DNA of 64,000 nucleotides, taken from NCBI RefSeq assembly GCF_947495025.1, contig NZ_CANLXG010000001.1:682001-746000 (forward strand), given 5' to 3'. The notes under the pieces are model-generated. The model was not told where the DNA came from, did no database searches, and saw nothing but the letters and a program-made list of their open reading frames with translations. Positions 8,352 through 18,489 of this stretch are shown here, in pieces. Both the position numbers and the translations under genes were made by a program. Each line of letters opens with the position of its first letter. The stretch's first letter is position 1. This DNA comes from an uncultured Roseobacter sp. (GTDB lineage: Bacteria; Pseudomonadota; Alphaproteobacteria; Rhodobacterales; Rhodobacteraceae).

Positions 8352-8984
8352 ATGACTGACATCACGACCCATGACGATGACGCATTGTTCCAGCACACCG
8401 AGCCGAAGGACTTCAAAGACCGTTTCGCTCTCAGGCTGGTCAAATTCATGCGGATATTCGCAGACCGCTTTTTTGCCAAACGCTATGGCCACCGGGCTGT
8501 TGTGCTTGAAACGGTTGCAGCGGTTCCGGGAATGGTCGGCGGCCTGCTGCAGCACCTCAAGGCGCTGCGCACGATCCGCGACGATGAAGGCTGGGTACGT
8601 GAACTGCTGGATGAGGCCGAGAACGAACGCATGCACCTGATGACCTTCATCGAGGTGGCCCAGCCCAGCCGGTTTGAGCGCTACCTGATCATGGGGGGCC
8701 AGGCGATTTTCTTTAACCTCTATTTCTTCCTGTATCTCTTTGCGCCACGCACGGCCCACCGTGTGGTTGGTTATCTCGAGGAAGAAGCGGTGATCAGCTA
8801 TACTCAGTATCTGGCCGAGGTCGACGCGGGGACGGTCGAGAATGTCCCTGCCCCGCAGCTGGCGATTGACTACTGGAAGCTGGGCGAGACGGCGACGCTG
8901 CGCGATGTGATCATTGCTGTGCGTGCCGACGAAGCCGGCCACCGGGACCGCAATCACGAGATGGCCGACGAACTGGCGGCCTGA
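8352..8984 (+). CDS. aox: Alternative oxidase (di-iron ubiquinol oxidase)
   Basis: A 210-residue interfacial membrane enzyme that oxidises ubiquinol and reduces O2 to water without pumping protons. All di-iron ligand motifs are present in order: Glu53 in [11 protein letters not shown], Glu92 and His95 in NERMH, a Glu in LEEEA (141-146), and Glu194 and His197 in RADEAGHRD. The length is that of the catalytic core alone, with no targeting extension. It has its own terminator downstream and no operon partner. Such an oxidase would give a respiratory branch resistant to cyanide or NO; that physiological role is inference. Confidence 0.93.
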   Translation: MTDITTHDDDALFQHTEPKDFKDRFALRLVKFMRIFADRFFAKRYGHRAVVLETVAAVPGMVGGLLQHLKALRTIRDDEGWVRELLDEAENERMHLMTFIEVAQPSRFERYLIMGGQAIFFNLYFFLYLFAPRTAHRVVGYLEEEAVISYTQYLAEVDAGTVENVPAPQLAIDYWKLGETATLRDVIIAVRADEAGHRDRNHEMADELAA

Positions 8985-9005
8985 GGCACGGCCTCCGCAA
9001 AACGT

Positions 9006-9041
9006 AAAAAGCGCCGCGTCCTCAGGCGGGCGCGGCGCTTT
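9006..9041. terminator. Bidirectional terminator, aox / aqpZ
   Basis: Inverted repeat AAAGCGCCGCG / CGCGGCGCTTT with flanking A and T runs, between convergent genes ending at 8984 and 9082. Confidence 0.87.
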
Positions 9042-9081
9042 CCTCTGGCGGCTGCCGCCAGACCCTCCCCAAGGGTTCGTA

Positions 9082-9771
9082 TCAGTTTCTGGGTGTCATC
9101 AGTTTCCAGATCAGCGCTCCGAGTACCGCCCCGGTCAGAGGCGCGAGCCAGAAGAGCCACAACTGGCTCATCGCCGGTCCTTCTGCAAAAAGCGCCGCGC
9201 CGGTTGACCGCGCAGGATTCACAGAGGTGTTGGACACCGGAATGGAAATCAGATGGATCAGTGTGAGCCCGAGCCCGATTGCCACAGGCGCGGTGCCTGC
9301 GGGCGTACCTTCTGAAGTGGCGCCCAGAATGATGATCAGAAAAAGAGCTGTCAGGACGACCTCTGTCACCAGCACGGCGGCCATCGAATAACCCCGGGGC
9401 GAGGCCGCACCGTAGCCGTTCGAGGCAAACCCGCCCGGCCCCTCATATCCCGCACCACCTGAGACGATGATATAGAGCACCAGAGCGCCGGCAAATGCGC
9501 CGATGACCTGTGCGGCCCAGTAGAGCGGCAGGTCTTTTGCCGGAAAGCGGCCACCCAGCATCAGACCCAGCGATACCGCCGGATTGAAATGCCCCCCGGA
9601 AATATGTCCTACCGCATAGGCCATCGTCAGCACAGAAAGACCAAAGGCCAGGCTGACCCCCAGCCAGCCGATGCCCACATCAGCGACACCCGCCGCCAGC
9701 ACCGCACTGCCGCAGCCGCCCAGTACGAGCCAGAACGTACCGATAAATTCAGCCAGAAGTTTCTTTGCCAT
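9082..9771 (-). CDS. aqpZ: Aquaporin Z-type water channel
   Basis: 229-residue MIP-family inner-membrane channel with six hydrophobic helices. Both NPA boxes are present: [11 protein letters not shown] (about residue 64) and SVNPARSTG (about residue 185), with the selectivity-filter arginine directly after the second. The [19 protein letters not shown] opening is typical of AqpZ. The start at 9771 ([11 protein letters not shown]) is chosen over one at 9828 that adds a non-homologous extension. Confidence 0.95.
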   Translation of the reverse strand: MAKKLLAEFIGTFWLVLGGCGSAVLAAGVADVGIGWLGVSLAFGLSVLTMAYAVGHISGGHFNPAVSLGLMLGGRFPAKDLPLYWAAQVIGAFAGALVLYIIVSGGAGYEGPGGFASNGYGAASPRGYSMAAVLVTEVVLTALFLIIILGATSEGTPAGTAPVAIGLGLTLIHLISIPVSNTSVNPARSTGAALFAEGPAMSQLWLFWLAPLTGAVLGALIWKLMTPRN

Positions 9772-9845
9772 TGCCACACCCCGTTTACGGATCCTGCTGG
9801 TGTGGACGCTAGGCGATCCCGCATACAAAAAAGCGGGGAAAAGAA

Positions 9846-9880
9846 AAAGGCCGGCGTCATAAATGACGCCGGCCTGTTTT
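9846..9880. terminator. Strong terminator after trigger factor gene
   Basis: A 12-bp arm GGCCGGCGTCAT paired with ATGACGCCGGCC, only a 2-base loop, flanked by A and T runs. It ends the minus-strand trigger factor message. Confidence 0.87.
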
Positions 9881-9899
9881 GTCGGAACGTTGGCCCGGT

Positions 9900-11231
9900 T
9901 TATTCGTCGTCGAGCGCTTCGACAGCTTTCTGAAGGTCGTCCTTGGAGACTTCCTTTTCAGTCACGGTCGCGTTTTCGAAGATATGGTCAACAACCTTGT
10001 CCTCAAACAACGGCGCGCGCAGCTGCTGCTGCATCTGCTGGTTCTGCTGTACGAACTCAAAGAACTGGCGCTCCTGGCCCGGATACTGACGCGCCTGCGC
10101 CATGATCGCCTGGGTCATTTCGGCGTCGGACACCTGCACTTCTGCTTTCTGGCCAATCTCGGCCAGCAGCAGGCCCAGACGCACGCGGCGCGATGCCAGC
10201 TTTCTGTGCTCGTCCGTTGCTTCGATCTCCGGGTGATCGTGGCCTTCGACGTCGGGGTTTTCCTCGTGCCACAGCTGGTGCGCAATCTGGCCGGCTTCGG
10301 CGTCGACCAGTGCTGGTGGCAGATCGAAATCGACCATGTCGTCCAGGGCGTCCAGCAGACCACGCTTCATTACCGCACGAGCAGCGCCGGCGTATTCTGC
10401 TTCGAGACGCTCGGAAATCTGGCCCTTGAGCGCATCAAGATCCTCAGCCCCGAACTTCGTCGCCAGCTCATCATTGATTTCAGCAGCGACCGGCTGCTTC
10501 ACTTCTTTTACGGTGCAGTCAAAGACAGCTTCTTTGCCCTTGAGGTTCTCAGCCTGATAATCCTCGGGGAATGTGACGGTAACGGCCTTCTCCTCGCCGG
10601 CTTTGACACCGACAAGCTGGTCCTCAAAACCGGGAATGAAAGAGTTGGAGCCCAGAGTCAGCGGGTAATCCTCGGCAGAGCCACCCTCAAAGGCTTCGCC
10701 GTCGACTTTGCCGACAAAATCGATCACAACCTGGTCACCGTCTTTGGCTTTGGAGCCCTTCTTGCGCGCTTTGAAGTCCTGAGCTGTTTCGGCGAGGTTG
10801 CCCAGTGCTTCCGCAACGGCCTCGTCCTCGGCCTTTACGACCATTTTCTCCAGTTTGACTTTGGAGAAATCGACTTCCGGAATATCGGGCAGCGCCTCGT
10901 AGGACATCTCGACCTCGACGTCGTCGCCTTCTTTCCAGTCCTCATTGGTCATCTTGACCTGAGGCTGCATCGCGGGGCGGTCGCCGGAAGCTTCAAAGTG
11001 CTCGTTCATCGCGCCGTCGATGCTTTCCTGCATCGCTTCGCCCATGACCCGCTGGCCGAACTGCTTTTTCAGCAGCGCCATAGGCACCTTGCCCTTGCGA
11101 AAGCCCTTCATCTCAACCTCGGGCTGCGCCTCGGCCAGTTTCTCGTTGACCTTGGCCTCCAGCTCGGCCGCGGTGACCTTGATGGCATAGCCGCGTTTCA
11201 GACCGTCGTTCAGCGTCTCTGTGACCTGCAT
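9900..11231 (-). CDS. tig: Trigger factor, ribosome-associated chaperone
   Basis: 443-residue peptidyl-prolyl isomerase and chaperone that docks at the ribosome exit tunnel. The N-terminal ribosome-binding domain carries the signature GFRKGKVP (about residue 43), then an FKBP-like domain with [14 protein letters not shown] near 160, then the helical C-terminal arms. The start at 11231 ([14 protein letters not shown]) follows a GGAG site; a longer frame running into the tRNA-Leu gene is rejected. The tail is rich in Gln and acidic residues. Confidence 0.96.
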   Translation of the reverse strand: MQVTETLNDGLKRGYAIKVTAAELEAKVNEKLAEAQPEVEMKGFRKGKVPMALLKKQFGQRVMGEAMQESIDGAMNEHFEASGDRPAMQPQVKMTNEDWKEGDDVEVEMSYEALPDIPEVDFSKVKLEKMVVKAEDEAVAEALGNLAETAQDFKARKKGSKAKDGDQVVIDFVGKVDGEAFEGGSAEDYPLTLGSNSFIPGFEDQLVGVKAGEEKAVTVTFPEDYQAENLKGKEAVFDCTVKEVKQPVAAEINDELATKFGAEDLDALKGQISERLEAEYAGAARAVMKRGLLDALDDMVDFDLPPALVDAEAGQIAHQLWHEENPDVEGHDHPEIEATDEHRKLASRRVRLGLLLAEIGQKAEVQVSDAEMTQAIMAQARQYPGQERQFFEFVQQNQQMQQQLRAPLFEDKVVDHIFENATVTEKEVSKDDLQKAVEALDDE

Positions 11232-11371
11232 GTGTGCTCCATAAGAATAAGGCGCACCGCCCGGCGCGCGCATCAGTTTGCGCCCTTCTAAGTGCGTCGG
11301 GCGGCAGGTGCAAGAGGCGCTTTTGATCCATGCTGAACGCGGGCACTGCGGGCTCCGCCTGCGTGCCGGTC

Positions 11372-11456
11372 TGGTGCGGGCGGGGAGACTCGAACTCCCA
11401 CACCTTGCGGCGCCAGAACCTAAATCTGGTGCGTCTACCAATTCCGCCACGCCCGC
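11372..11456 (-). tRNA. tRNA-Leu (anticodon UAG)
   Basis: 85 nt including an encoded CCA. Acceptor arms GCGGGCG / CGCCCGC pair fully; D arm GGCGGAATTGGTAGACGC; anticodon stem CCAGA/TCTGG with loop TTTAGGT giving TAG; a variable arm as expected for a type II tRNA; T arm GGGAGTTCGAGTCTCCC. Reads CUA and related leucine codons. Confidence 0.96.
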
Positions 11457-11533
11457 ACACCGGGCATCGCTGCCCGCGTCTGTCTCCTAGCAAACCCTTT
11501 GCGCGCTGGCGAGAGCAAAAAATCTTCCCGCTG

Positions 11534-11548
11534 TTAAGCAGTTGTTAT
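11534..11548 (+). promoter_or_regulatory. Near-consensus CtrA box (one mismatch)
   Basis: TTAA (11534-11537), seven bases, TTAT (11545-11548), 45 bases before the Hint-domain gene. One mismatch from TTAA-N7-TTAA; a chance match is quite possible. Confidence 0.3.
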
Positions 11549-11593
11549 CCAGTCCGGGTACAGAGTGGTCATGGTTAACGACGAGGACAGGTT

Positions 11594-12112
11594 ATGTCTG
11601 TACAGGATCACCCGGAGCATCCATCCACGCGCGCAATACCCGACACCGGCGGCCTCGCAGAGAACACTGCCTCTGGCCTGGTACACGGCGCAAGGGTCCT
11701 GACACTGCGTGGCGAAATCCCTGTTCAGGCGCTTGTACCCGGAGACCGGCTGGTCAGCCCCGGTGCCGTCATGGCCGAGGTACGGCGCGTCGAGATGAGC
11801 AGCGTTATTGCCCGCGGGGTCTATGTTATTGCCGGATCACTGGGGCATGCCCGGCGGACCTCTGACACACTGCTGGCAGCCGGACAGCCGGTCCGCGTCC
11901 GCGACTGGCGTGCAATGGCGTTTACAGGGATGCGCTCGGCTTGGATGCCGGCACTCAGCCTGGTGGACGGCGAATATGTGCGCGACATCGGCCTCGCGCC
12001 GATGACACTCTACCGGATCTTCTGTGATGGCGCGAAAATCCTCTGTGCAGACGGTATGGAAATGGGCTCGGGTGAGGTCACGGCAGAGGCGCTTTTTGCC
12101 AGTACGCGTTAA
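11594..12112 (+). CDS. Hint-domain-like protein lacking the catalytic cysteine
   Basis: 172 residues resembling the Hint_2 (Hedgehog/intein) family common in Rhodobacteraceae: GARVLTLRGEIPVQALVPGD at 32-51 matches the family's GTLIxTxxGxxPVExLxxGD block, and the region from LAAGQPVRV to ILCADGMEM follows the rest of the fold. The nucleophilic Cys that should precede GT is replaced (GLVHGA, Gly28), and the later SPxHRV block is degraded (RTSDTLLAA), so autocleavage is not expected. It ends overlapping the convergent nnr stop by four bases. Function unknown. Confidence 0.7.
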   Translation: MSVQDHPEHPSTRAIPDTGGLAENTASGLVHGARVLTLRGEIPVQALVPGDRLVSPGAVMAEVRRVEMSSVIARGVYVIAGSLGHARRTSDTLLAAGQPVRVRDWRAMAFTGMRSAWMPALSLVDGEYVRDIGLAPMTLYRIFCDGAKILCADGMEMGSGEVTAEALFASTR

Positions 12113-13755
12113 CCCAACACCTTTTGCAGAACACCCGGCAGCGCTTCCGGCAAATCCTCTGCAATCAGACCGGGACCAAATGCACGTGCCGCCTCGGTGT
12201 GCAGCCATGTGGCAACTTCCGCGGCAACGATCAGGTCCGGCGCGACCGGGGCCGATGCCAGCCCCGCGATCAGCCCGGCCAGCACGTCGCCCGCCCCCGC
12301 CGTGGCCAGCCAGGGCACCGCACGCTCATAAAAGGCCGCGTGCAGACAGGCGCCACCTTCGGGCGCGGCAATTACCGTATCGGCTCCCTTGAGCAGAACA
12401 ACGCATCCCGCACGCGCCGCCGCGACGCGCGCGGCATCGGCCTTGGAAAGCCCCTGCCGTGCGGCCATAGCCAGATCCGGGAAGAGCCGGGCAAACTCAC
12501 CCTCATGCGGGGTCAGGATGGTACGCGCGTGCACGGCCTGGAACAGCGTATCGGGGTCATCCGCAAAACTGGTCAGCGCATCAGCATCCAGAACCACACA
12601 GGGCCTGCGACGGTCACGTTCCCCGGCCTGCCGTTCCAGCACAGCCAGAACCGTATCGCGTGTACGCGCGCCAACGCCCATCCCCGGCCCCAGACAGAAA
12701 CCACTGACACGGTCATCAGCCACATCGCCGAGCATCGCCGGATCATCCAGACTGCGCAGCATCACGGCATCGAGGCGCATTGCATTCTCCTGCAGCGCAG
12801 CCTTCGGGCAGACCAGCGTGACCAGCCCGGCACCCGCCCGCAACGCGGCCCGCGCGGCAAGCCTGCCCGCACCGCCCCGCCCGACGCCACCGGCAAAGAC
12901 GATGACGTGACCAAAATCATACTTGTGGTCGCCACCGCGGTTTTTGGGGATGAATGATCCCGGCCAGAAAGACGGTCTGAGCGCTGTAAGACCGTCTGCC
13001 CCGAAATGTCGCTGATCCGTCAGGCGCAGACGCTCTGCGTCGGGCGGTTGCCCGATGATTGTGCGCGCCATCCCGTCGCCGCGCAGTCCGATATCTGCGA
13101 CCACCAGATCACGACAGATCGCCGGCCCCATCGCAAGATAATGTCCCGGCCTTGGCGTATGAAAAGTAACCGTCAGATCCGCGGGACTGACGCAGCTGTC
13201 CGCCTGCTCCCGATCCGGTGCAGACGGTATTTCACCGGTATCAAGGTTCAGCCCTGAGGGGCAGTCAACGGCTATCCGGCGGGCCTTGGCCCAGGCATCG
13301 CGCGCATTGTGTCCCAGCACTGCGGCCACGTCATCCGGCAGCGCGCGGGTCAGGCCAATGCCAAATACGGCATCAATAATCACATCCGGCGCAGGACCAG
13401 CAGTGATATCTGCAGGACTCCATGCATTGACCGCCCCCTGCCCGCACCAACGGTCGTGGTTGGTGCGGGCATCCGCAGGCAGGCGATCTGCGGTGCCAAA
13501 GAGATAAAGATCACAGTCCCAGCCCCTGGCTGCCAGCAGTCGCGCAATGACAAAACCGTCCCCGCCGTTGTTCCCGGGCCCGCACAGAACCAGCGCCCGT
13601 CGTGGTTTATCCGCCCATTCCGGCCACTTCGACATCATGGCATCAACGACGCCCTGACCTGCGCGTTCCATCAGGTCCAGACCGCTTGCAACACCATCTG
13701 CGATGGCCTGCTGTTCGAGGTTTCGCATCTGTTCTGCGGTCAGCAATTCAGTCAT
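12109..13755 (-). CDS. nnr: Bifunctional NAD(P)H-hydrate epimerase / ADP-dependent dehydratase
   Basis: Repairs damaged nicotinamide cofactors (NADHX, NADPHX). 548 residues: N-terminal epimerase domain (~1-215) with CGPGNNGGDGFVIARLL and VDAVFGIGL; C-terminal ribokinase-like dehydratase domain (~220-548) with KNRGGDHKYDFGHVIVFAGG, LTPHEGEFARL and the AGAGDVLAGLIAG phosphate loop. The fused form is the usual bacterial one. Its start is 165 bases from glnB on the opposite strand. Confidence 0.95.
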   Translation of the reverse strand: MTELLTAEQMRNLEQQAIADGVASGLDLMERAGQGVVDAMMSKWPEWADKPRRALVLCGPGNNGGDGFVIARLLAARGWDCDLYLFGTADRLPADARTNHDRWCGQGAVNAWSPADITAGPAPDVIIDAVFGIGLTRALPDDVAAVLGHNARDAWAKARRIAVDCPSGLNLDTGEIPSAPDREQADSCVSPADLTVTFHTPRPGHYLAMGPAICRDLVVADIGLRGDGMARTIIGQPPDAERLRLTDQRHFGADGLTALRPSFWPGSFIPKNRGGDHKYDFGHVIVFAGGVGRGGAGRLAARAALRAGAGLVTLVCPKAALQENAMRLDAVMLRSLDDPAMLGDVADDRVSGFCLGPGMGVGARTRDTVLAVLERQAGERDRRRPCVVLDADALTSFADDPDTLFQAVHARTILTPHEGEFARLFPDLAMAARQGLSKADAARVAAARAGCVVLLKGADTVIAAPEGGACLHAAFYERAVPWLATAGAGDVLAGLIAGLASAPVAPDLIVAAEVATWLHTEAARAFGPGLIAEDLPEALPGVLQKVLG

Positions 13756-13788
13756 TTCAGTCCCGGCGATTCAGTTTCGTCTAAAAAA

Positions 13789-13803
13789 TGTGCAACATGC
13801 ACA
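13789..13803. promoter_or_regulatory. Perfect inverted repeat in the nnr-glnB divergent region
   Basis: TGTGCA-ACA-TGCACA, 118 bases before the glnB start. The TGCAC core recalls NtrC-type sites, and glnB is a classic NtrC target, but the 3-base spacing is not the enteric one. A second TGCGC pair follows at 13811-13823. Confidence 0.4.
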
Positions 13804-13881
13804 AAAATAATGCGCGACTGCGCCAAAATTATCCGCACCCGGGGTGATGATACGGCAATCCATGGACCCTGCCAGAGCTAA

Positions 13882-14259
<378 letters not shown>

Positions 14260-14308
14260 CAGACAGAGCTGCGCACAGTATCATTCCAACCAAGAGGGAT
14301 ATCCGAGA

Positions 14309-15712
14309 ATGAGCAAAGAACTACTCAAGATGATCGCAGATGAAGACGTTGCCTACGTCGACATCCGCTTTACCGACCCGCGCGGCAAGCTGCAGCACGT
14401 GACCGTGATGGCAGACCAGGTCGACGAAGACTTCCTTGAGGAAGGGTTCATGTTCGACGGCTCCTCCATCGCAGGCTGGAAATCCATCGAAGCCTCCGAC
14501 ATGAAGCTGATGCCCGACGTGGACAGCGCCTATGTTGATCCGTTTTATGCAGAGAAGACAGTCTGCCTGCACTGCTCGATCGTAGAGCCGGACACAGGCG
14601 AAGCCTATGAGCGCGACCCGCGGTCGACCGCGCAGAAGGCCGAAGCCTATCTGAAATCTTCCGGGATCGGTGATGTCGCCTATATGGGCCCGGAAGCCGA
14701 ATTCTTCCTGTTTGATGATGTTAAATTTTCTAACTCAATCAACAAGGTATCTTACGAAGTTGATGCGGTTGATGCGTCCTGGAACACCGACACCGACTAT
14801 GAGATGGGCAACATGGGCCACCGCCCGGGCGTCAAAGGCGGTTACTTCCCGGTAAACCCCACCGACGAATCCCAGGACCTGCGCTCCGAAATGCTCTCGA
14901 CCATGAAACGCCTTGGTATGAAGGTTGACAAGCATCACCACGAGGTGGCGTCCTGTCAGCATGAACTGGGTCTGATCTTTGACAGCCTGACAAAACAGGC
15001 CGACGAGCTGCAGAAATACAAATACGTGATCCACAACGTGGCCCACGCCTACGGCAAATCCGCGACATTCATGCCCAAGCCCATCGCAGGCGACAACGGC
15101 ACGGGCATGCACGTGAACATGTCGATCTGGAAAGACGGCAAGCCGCTCTTCTCCGGTGACAAATACGCGGATCTGTCTGATGAGGCGCTGTACTACATCG
15201 GCGGCATCCTGAAGCACGCCAAAGCGCTGAACGCCTTCACCAACCCGTCGACAAACAGCTACAAACGCCTGATCCCGGGTTTTGAAGCGCCGGTGCTGCG
15301 TGCCTACTCCGCCCGTAACCGCTCGGGCTGTGTACGGATCCCGTGGACGGAAAGCCCGAAAGCCAAGCGCGTTGAGGCCCGTTTCCCGGATCCGGCGTCC
15401 AACCCATATCTGTGCTTCGCCGCACTTCTGATGGCCGGCCTTGACGGCATCAAGAACAAGATCGACCCGGGCGAGGCGATGGACAAGAACCTCTATGATC
15501 TGCCTGCCGAAGAGCTGGCCGGTATCCCCACCGTCTGCGGCTCGCTGCGTGAAGCGGTCGAGGAACTGCAGGCCGATATGGACTTCCTGCTGGCCGGTGA
15601 CGTTTTCACCAAAGACCAGATCGAAGGCTACATCGAGCTGAAGATGGAAGAGATCGAGACTTACGAGCACACGCCGCACCCTGTCGAGTTCGGCATGTAC
15701 TACAGCTGCTGA
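14309..15712 (+). CDS. glnA: Glutamine synthetase type I
   Basis: 467 residues, dodecameric enzyme forming glutamine from glutamate, ammonia and ATP. Visible signatures: [28 protein letters not shown], the ATP-site stretch [16 protein letters not shown], and the adenylylation site Tyr in [10 protein letters not shown] near residue 395, which indicates the GlnE-regulated beta subtype. Start after AAGAGGGATATCCGAG. Followed by a terminator, so glnB-glnA form one unit. Confidence 0.98.
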   Translation: MSKELLKMIADEDVAYVDIRFTDPRGKLQHVTVMADQVDEDFLEEGFMFDGSSIAGWKSIEASDMKLMPDVDSAYVDPFYAEKTVCLHCSIVEPDTGEAYERDPRSTAQKAEAYLKSSGIGDVAYMGPEAEFFLFDDVKFSNSINKVSYEVDAVDASWNTDTDYEMGNMGHRPGVKGGYFPVNPTDESQDLRSEMLSTMKRLGMKVDKHHHEVASCQHELGLIFDSLTKQADELQKYKYVIHNVAHAYGKSATFMPKPIAGDNGTGMHVNMSIWKDGKPLFSGDKYADLSDEALYYIGGILKHAKALNAFTNPSTNSYKRLIPGFEAPVLRAYSARNRSGCVRIPWTESPKAKRVEARFPDPASNPYLCFAALLMAGLDGIKNKIDPGEAMDKNLYDLPAEELAGIPTVCGSLREAVEELQADMDFLLAGDVFTKDQIEGYIELKMEEIETYEHTPHPVEFGMYYSC

Positions 15713-15760
15713 TCCGTCAGGTCAGCGCCGGCGCTGTTCACTGTCCGGCCTTTCAGTCAG

Positions 15761-15788
15761 AGGCGTCCCCCAGGGGGCGCCTTTTTTG
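15761..15788 (+). terminator. Terminator after glnA
   Basis: GGCGTCCCC / GGGGCGCC hairpin followed by six Ts, 49 bases after the stop. Confidence 0.85.
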
Positions 15789-15871
15789 TGCACACGACCT
15801 GAGGTTGATATGTTTGGGTGCTCTGGTGCATCATCGGTTTTATTTGATGATGATTTTTCAGGAGCTGAACC

Positions 15872-16795
15872 ATGACGCTGTTTTTCACGCGCCGCACGTA
15901 TAACGCATCCTCGCAGAAGTTCACGAACAACACCGCAGCGCTGACGCGCTATGTCCGGATCAGCAGCGGCCCGGACAGCAAAGGCCGCTGGAGCGGCGGA
16001 ACCATCAGCCAGGCGGACTGGCTGTCACAGGTCCGCGCCGAGGCGGATACCAACGAAATCACGATCTACGTGCACGGATTCAACACCAGACAGTCTGATA
16101 TGCTGCGCCGACTTGGAAAAATACGCAAAGGTCTGCGTGACAAGGGGTATCGCGGGGCGCTCATTGCCTGGGACTGGCCGAGTGAGGGCGGCATTTTCTC
16201 CTATGACCACGACCGGAACAGAGCCAAAGAGACGGCGCACTTCATGTTCTCCGATGGCATTCTGCCTCTGCTGAACGCGTCGCCGCGTCCGAAAATCAAC
16301 CTGATCGCACATTCGATGGGCGCCTATGTCGTGCTGCGCGGGCTGTCTGTCTTTGACGATGCCGCCGGCCCGGGGTCAGGGGCCTGGAAGGTCAATGAGG
16401 TCACTTTTGCGTCTGCCGATGTAGCACGCAAATGGCTCGGCAAAGGGGCCTGGGCGGGCCTGCTTCTGCGGCACCGATGCAAAAGGTTCACCAACTACTA
16501 CAGTGAAAACGACCGCGTCCTGCCGATCTCTGCCTTTACCGACGGGTTCCGCAAACGGGCTGGCCGCGACGGGCTGCCCGCGGCCACTGAGACAAATCAG
16601 ATCGATGTCAGCTGCGGCGCCCAGTTCCTGCGCGATGTCAGTCCGGGCAAACGCAGCAAAGCAAGGTCACACCGGTGGTGGTTTGAAAGCGATACCTTTT
16701 ACCGCGACCTGCGCCTGACCATCGACGGGACCGCGGCAGATGCAATGCCAACGCGCGACCCCGGACCGGGTGCAGATTTTATCATGAACGGGTGA
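15872..16795 (+). CDS. Alpha/beta hydrolase of the DUF900 type
   Basis: 307 residues. An IYVHGFNTRQSD oxyanion/oxyanion-neighbour block near residue 65 and LIAHSMGAYVVLRGL near 148 (nucleophile Ser in AHSMG) match DUF900 hydrolases. The late His and Asp of the triad are less certain; SENDRVLPISAF near 210 supplies a likely Asp. No signal peptide or membrane segment, so probably cytosolic. It stands alone with its own upstream region behind the glnA terminator. The substrate is unknown. Confidence 0.82.
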   Translation: MTLFFTRRTYNASSQKFTNNTAALTRYVRISSGPDSKGRWSGGTISQADWLSQVRAEADTNEITIYVHGFNTRQSDMLRRLGKIRKGLRDKGYRGALIAWDWPSEGGIFSYDHDRNRAKETAHFMFSDGILPLLNASPRPKINLIAHSMGAYVVLRGLSVFDDAAGPGSGAWKVNEVTFASADVARKWLGKGAWAGLLLRHRCKRFTNYYSENDRVLPISAFTDGFRKRAGRDGLPAATETNQIDVSCGAQFLRDVSPGKRSKARSHRWWFESDTFYRDLRLTIDGTAADAMPTRDPGPGADFIMNG

Positions 16796-17005
16796 ACGCC
16801 CGGATCGGTGGGCCGGTCCGGTTTAACGGGGCTTGCCCGCAAGGCGTTTCCGGCGTAAACGCGCGCTGTGGGCTCATGGCGCCCGCCGTCCGCATATCAG
16901 GGTGAAGCCATGAACAGATGAACGGTTTCTGATCCTTCAGGGTCGCATGTGATACCGGCAATGCGGATACCCAGTATTCTTCTGCGGCTTACAGAGGAAC
17001 AGAAA

Positions 17006-17449
17006 ATGGACATCTCTCTCCCCTCGCGGGATGCACTCAAGGCTCAGGCGAAACGTCTGCGCCAGAAACTCACTGCCGCCGGTACTCCCGTCACACATGC
17101 ACAGGCGCTGGAAGCCATCGCACATCAGTGGGGCCTGCGTGACTGGAATACGCTGTGCGCTATGGCAGGTACCGAACCCGCACAGGGCTACAGCCCGGGC
17201 CAGCGGCTCTGTGGTCGGTATCTGGGACACCGGTTTTCCGGCGTCGTCAAAGCAGCGGATCGCCGCGCGAACGGCTACTGGCGCCTTGTGCTCAGGTTCG
17301 ATGACCCCGTGGATGTGGTCAGCTCCGGCCATTTCTCCGCCCTGCGCCAACAGGTGACAGCCGTTGTGGATGCATCGGGTCGCACACCGCAGAAAACCTC
17401 GGACGGGACACCCCATGTGGTCATTTCCGATCACTGGTCGGCGGTCTGA
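17006..17449 (+). CDS. Small protein with a Glyoxalase_8-type N-terminal region
   Basis: 147 residues. The N-terminal half (SRDALKAQAKRLRQKL, THAQALEAIAHQWGLRDW, NTLCAM) matches a short helical region often annotated as glyoxalase superfamily in Rhodobacteraceae. The C-terminal half (GQRLCGRYLGHRFSGVVKAAD, WRLVLRFDDPVDVV) looks like a small beta domain. I see no glyoxalase metal ligands, so the enzyme name should not be taken literally. The start at 17006 has AGAGGAA upstream and is preferred to one at 16949. Confidence 0.65.
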   Translation: MDISLPSRDALKAQAKRLRQKLTAAGTPVTHAQALEAIAHQWGLRDWNTLCAMAGTEPAQGYSPGQRLCGRYLGHRFSGVVKAADRRANGYWRLVLRFDDPVDVVSSGHFSALRQQVTAVVDASGRTPQKTSDGTPHVVISDHWSAV

Positions 17450-17491
17450 AAACCGGCCTGTGCCGGACGGCACCGACGTCCCGATACGAAA

Positions 17492-17522
17492 AAAGGCCGC
17501 GTCCTTTCAGACGCGGCCTTTA
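17492..17522. terminator. Bidirectional terminator
   Basis: AAAGGCCGCGT / ACGCGGCCTTT hairpin between convergent genes ending at 17449 and 17547. Confidence 0.87.
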
Positions 17523-17546
17523 TCACTCTGATTACATGACAACAGG

Positions 17547-18227
17547 TCAGGCAGCTTTCTGACGGCGTCGCGCAAAGGCTCCTGCTCCGGCAAGACCACC
17601 GAGCAGCAGAACCGCTGAGGCCGGCAGAGGCACAGGTTCAGGCTGAACCACCGCGCCGTCCCTGCGGAAATCCACACCGACAGCGACGGCATTATCCTCG
17701 TAGAAAATCAGCTCAAAGCTTTTCACACCGGCGGCGGACAGGTTGTCATATACTGCGGGGTGATTGGTAAACGCCTTTGTCCCGCCAAAGGACGCAACTT
17801 CGTTGCCATCAATGATCAGACGGAAACCGTCATCCGCCCCCACGGTGAAGTTATTGATACCGGCGTCCACGAATATGGATCCGGTGAACCGGAAGATCGA
17901 ACCCAGCATGGTCGTGCTGCCCAGTCCGCTCAGCGAAGCAGCATCGGCACCCAGCCAGGACGACAGGGTCTGGGATGTTGATCCGGGCCCTGTCGGCCCT
18001 GTCGGATAGTCGATGCCCGTCGATACAAAGGTTGCATCTGCATCGCGCTGGTCCGCCCCTTCCACAATGGAAAGTGCATCAGCGAGGTTGTCGATTATAT
18101 TGCTCGCCGGGTCGCCGGCAGAGCCTGTATCTACATCCCAGAATTCACCCGTAAAAGTTGCTGCCGAAGCAGGTGCGGCCAGCGCCAGGCTGACGGCAAT
18201 CACTGAAATAAACTTTTTGTAAATCAC
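17547..18227 (-). CDS. Exported protein with VPLPA-CTERM sorting signal and PA14-like domain
   Basis: 226 residues. Signal peptide at 1-22 (FISVIAVSLALAAPASA). The middle (IFRFTGSIFVDAGINNFTVG, ADDGFRLIIDGNEV) resembles PA14-type carbohydrate-binding modules. The end is a textbook tripartite sorting tail: VPLPASAVLLLGGLAGAG followed by ARRRQKAA. Such tails are recognised by exosortase-like transpeptidases, and the products go to the surface or extracellular matrix. No exosortase is in this window. A notably AT-rich upstream region (18228-18350) should hold its promoter. Confidence 0.88.
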   Translation of the reverse strand: MIYKKFISVIAVSLALAAPASAATFTGEFWDVDTGSAGDPASNIIDNLADALSIVEGADQRDADATFVSTGIDYPTGPTGPGSTSQTLSSWLGADAASLSGLGSTTMLGSIFRFTGSIFVDAGINNFTVGADDGFRLIIDGNEVASFGGTKAFTNHPAVYDNLSAAGVKSFELIFYEDNAVAVGVDFRRDGAVVQPEPVPLPASAVLLLGGLAGAGAFARRRQKAA

Positions 18228-18489
18228 TTATGTGTCCCTTTATTCATATCATTGGTTATGAAGCAGAATTTTAACACAATTAATTCATTTTCCAAAGGAT
18301 GCTGCAGGTAAAAACACAAAGTCCTTTAACATCAGCCACATCCGTTTACCTTTTCGTTGTGCGAGAGGGTAATTCCCGCGATACGTGAAGAATATGTGGG
18401 TTGTTCGGGCCTGACCGGACAGAAGACGCCCGTGCCACCGGTGCCCTCTGCCCTTGCTCTTTCCGGCACCTGCAGGCTAGCACCGGGGC

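Noticed and set aside
7488..8957. 489-codon minus-strand frame across rplI and aox
   Set aside because: Antisense of two confidently identified genes; low-complexity translation.
9879..11291. Long plus-strand open frame (about 470 codons) opposite trigger factor
   Set aside because: It is a mirror of tig codon usage, with no homology or ribosome-binding site; trigger factor is certain on the minus strand.
12124..12957. Plus-strand frame opposite nnr
   Set aside because: Antisense shadow of a certain gene.
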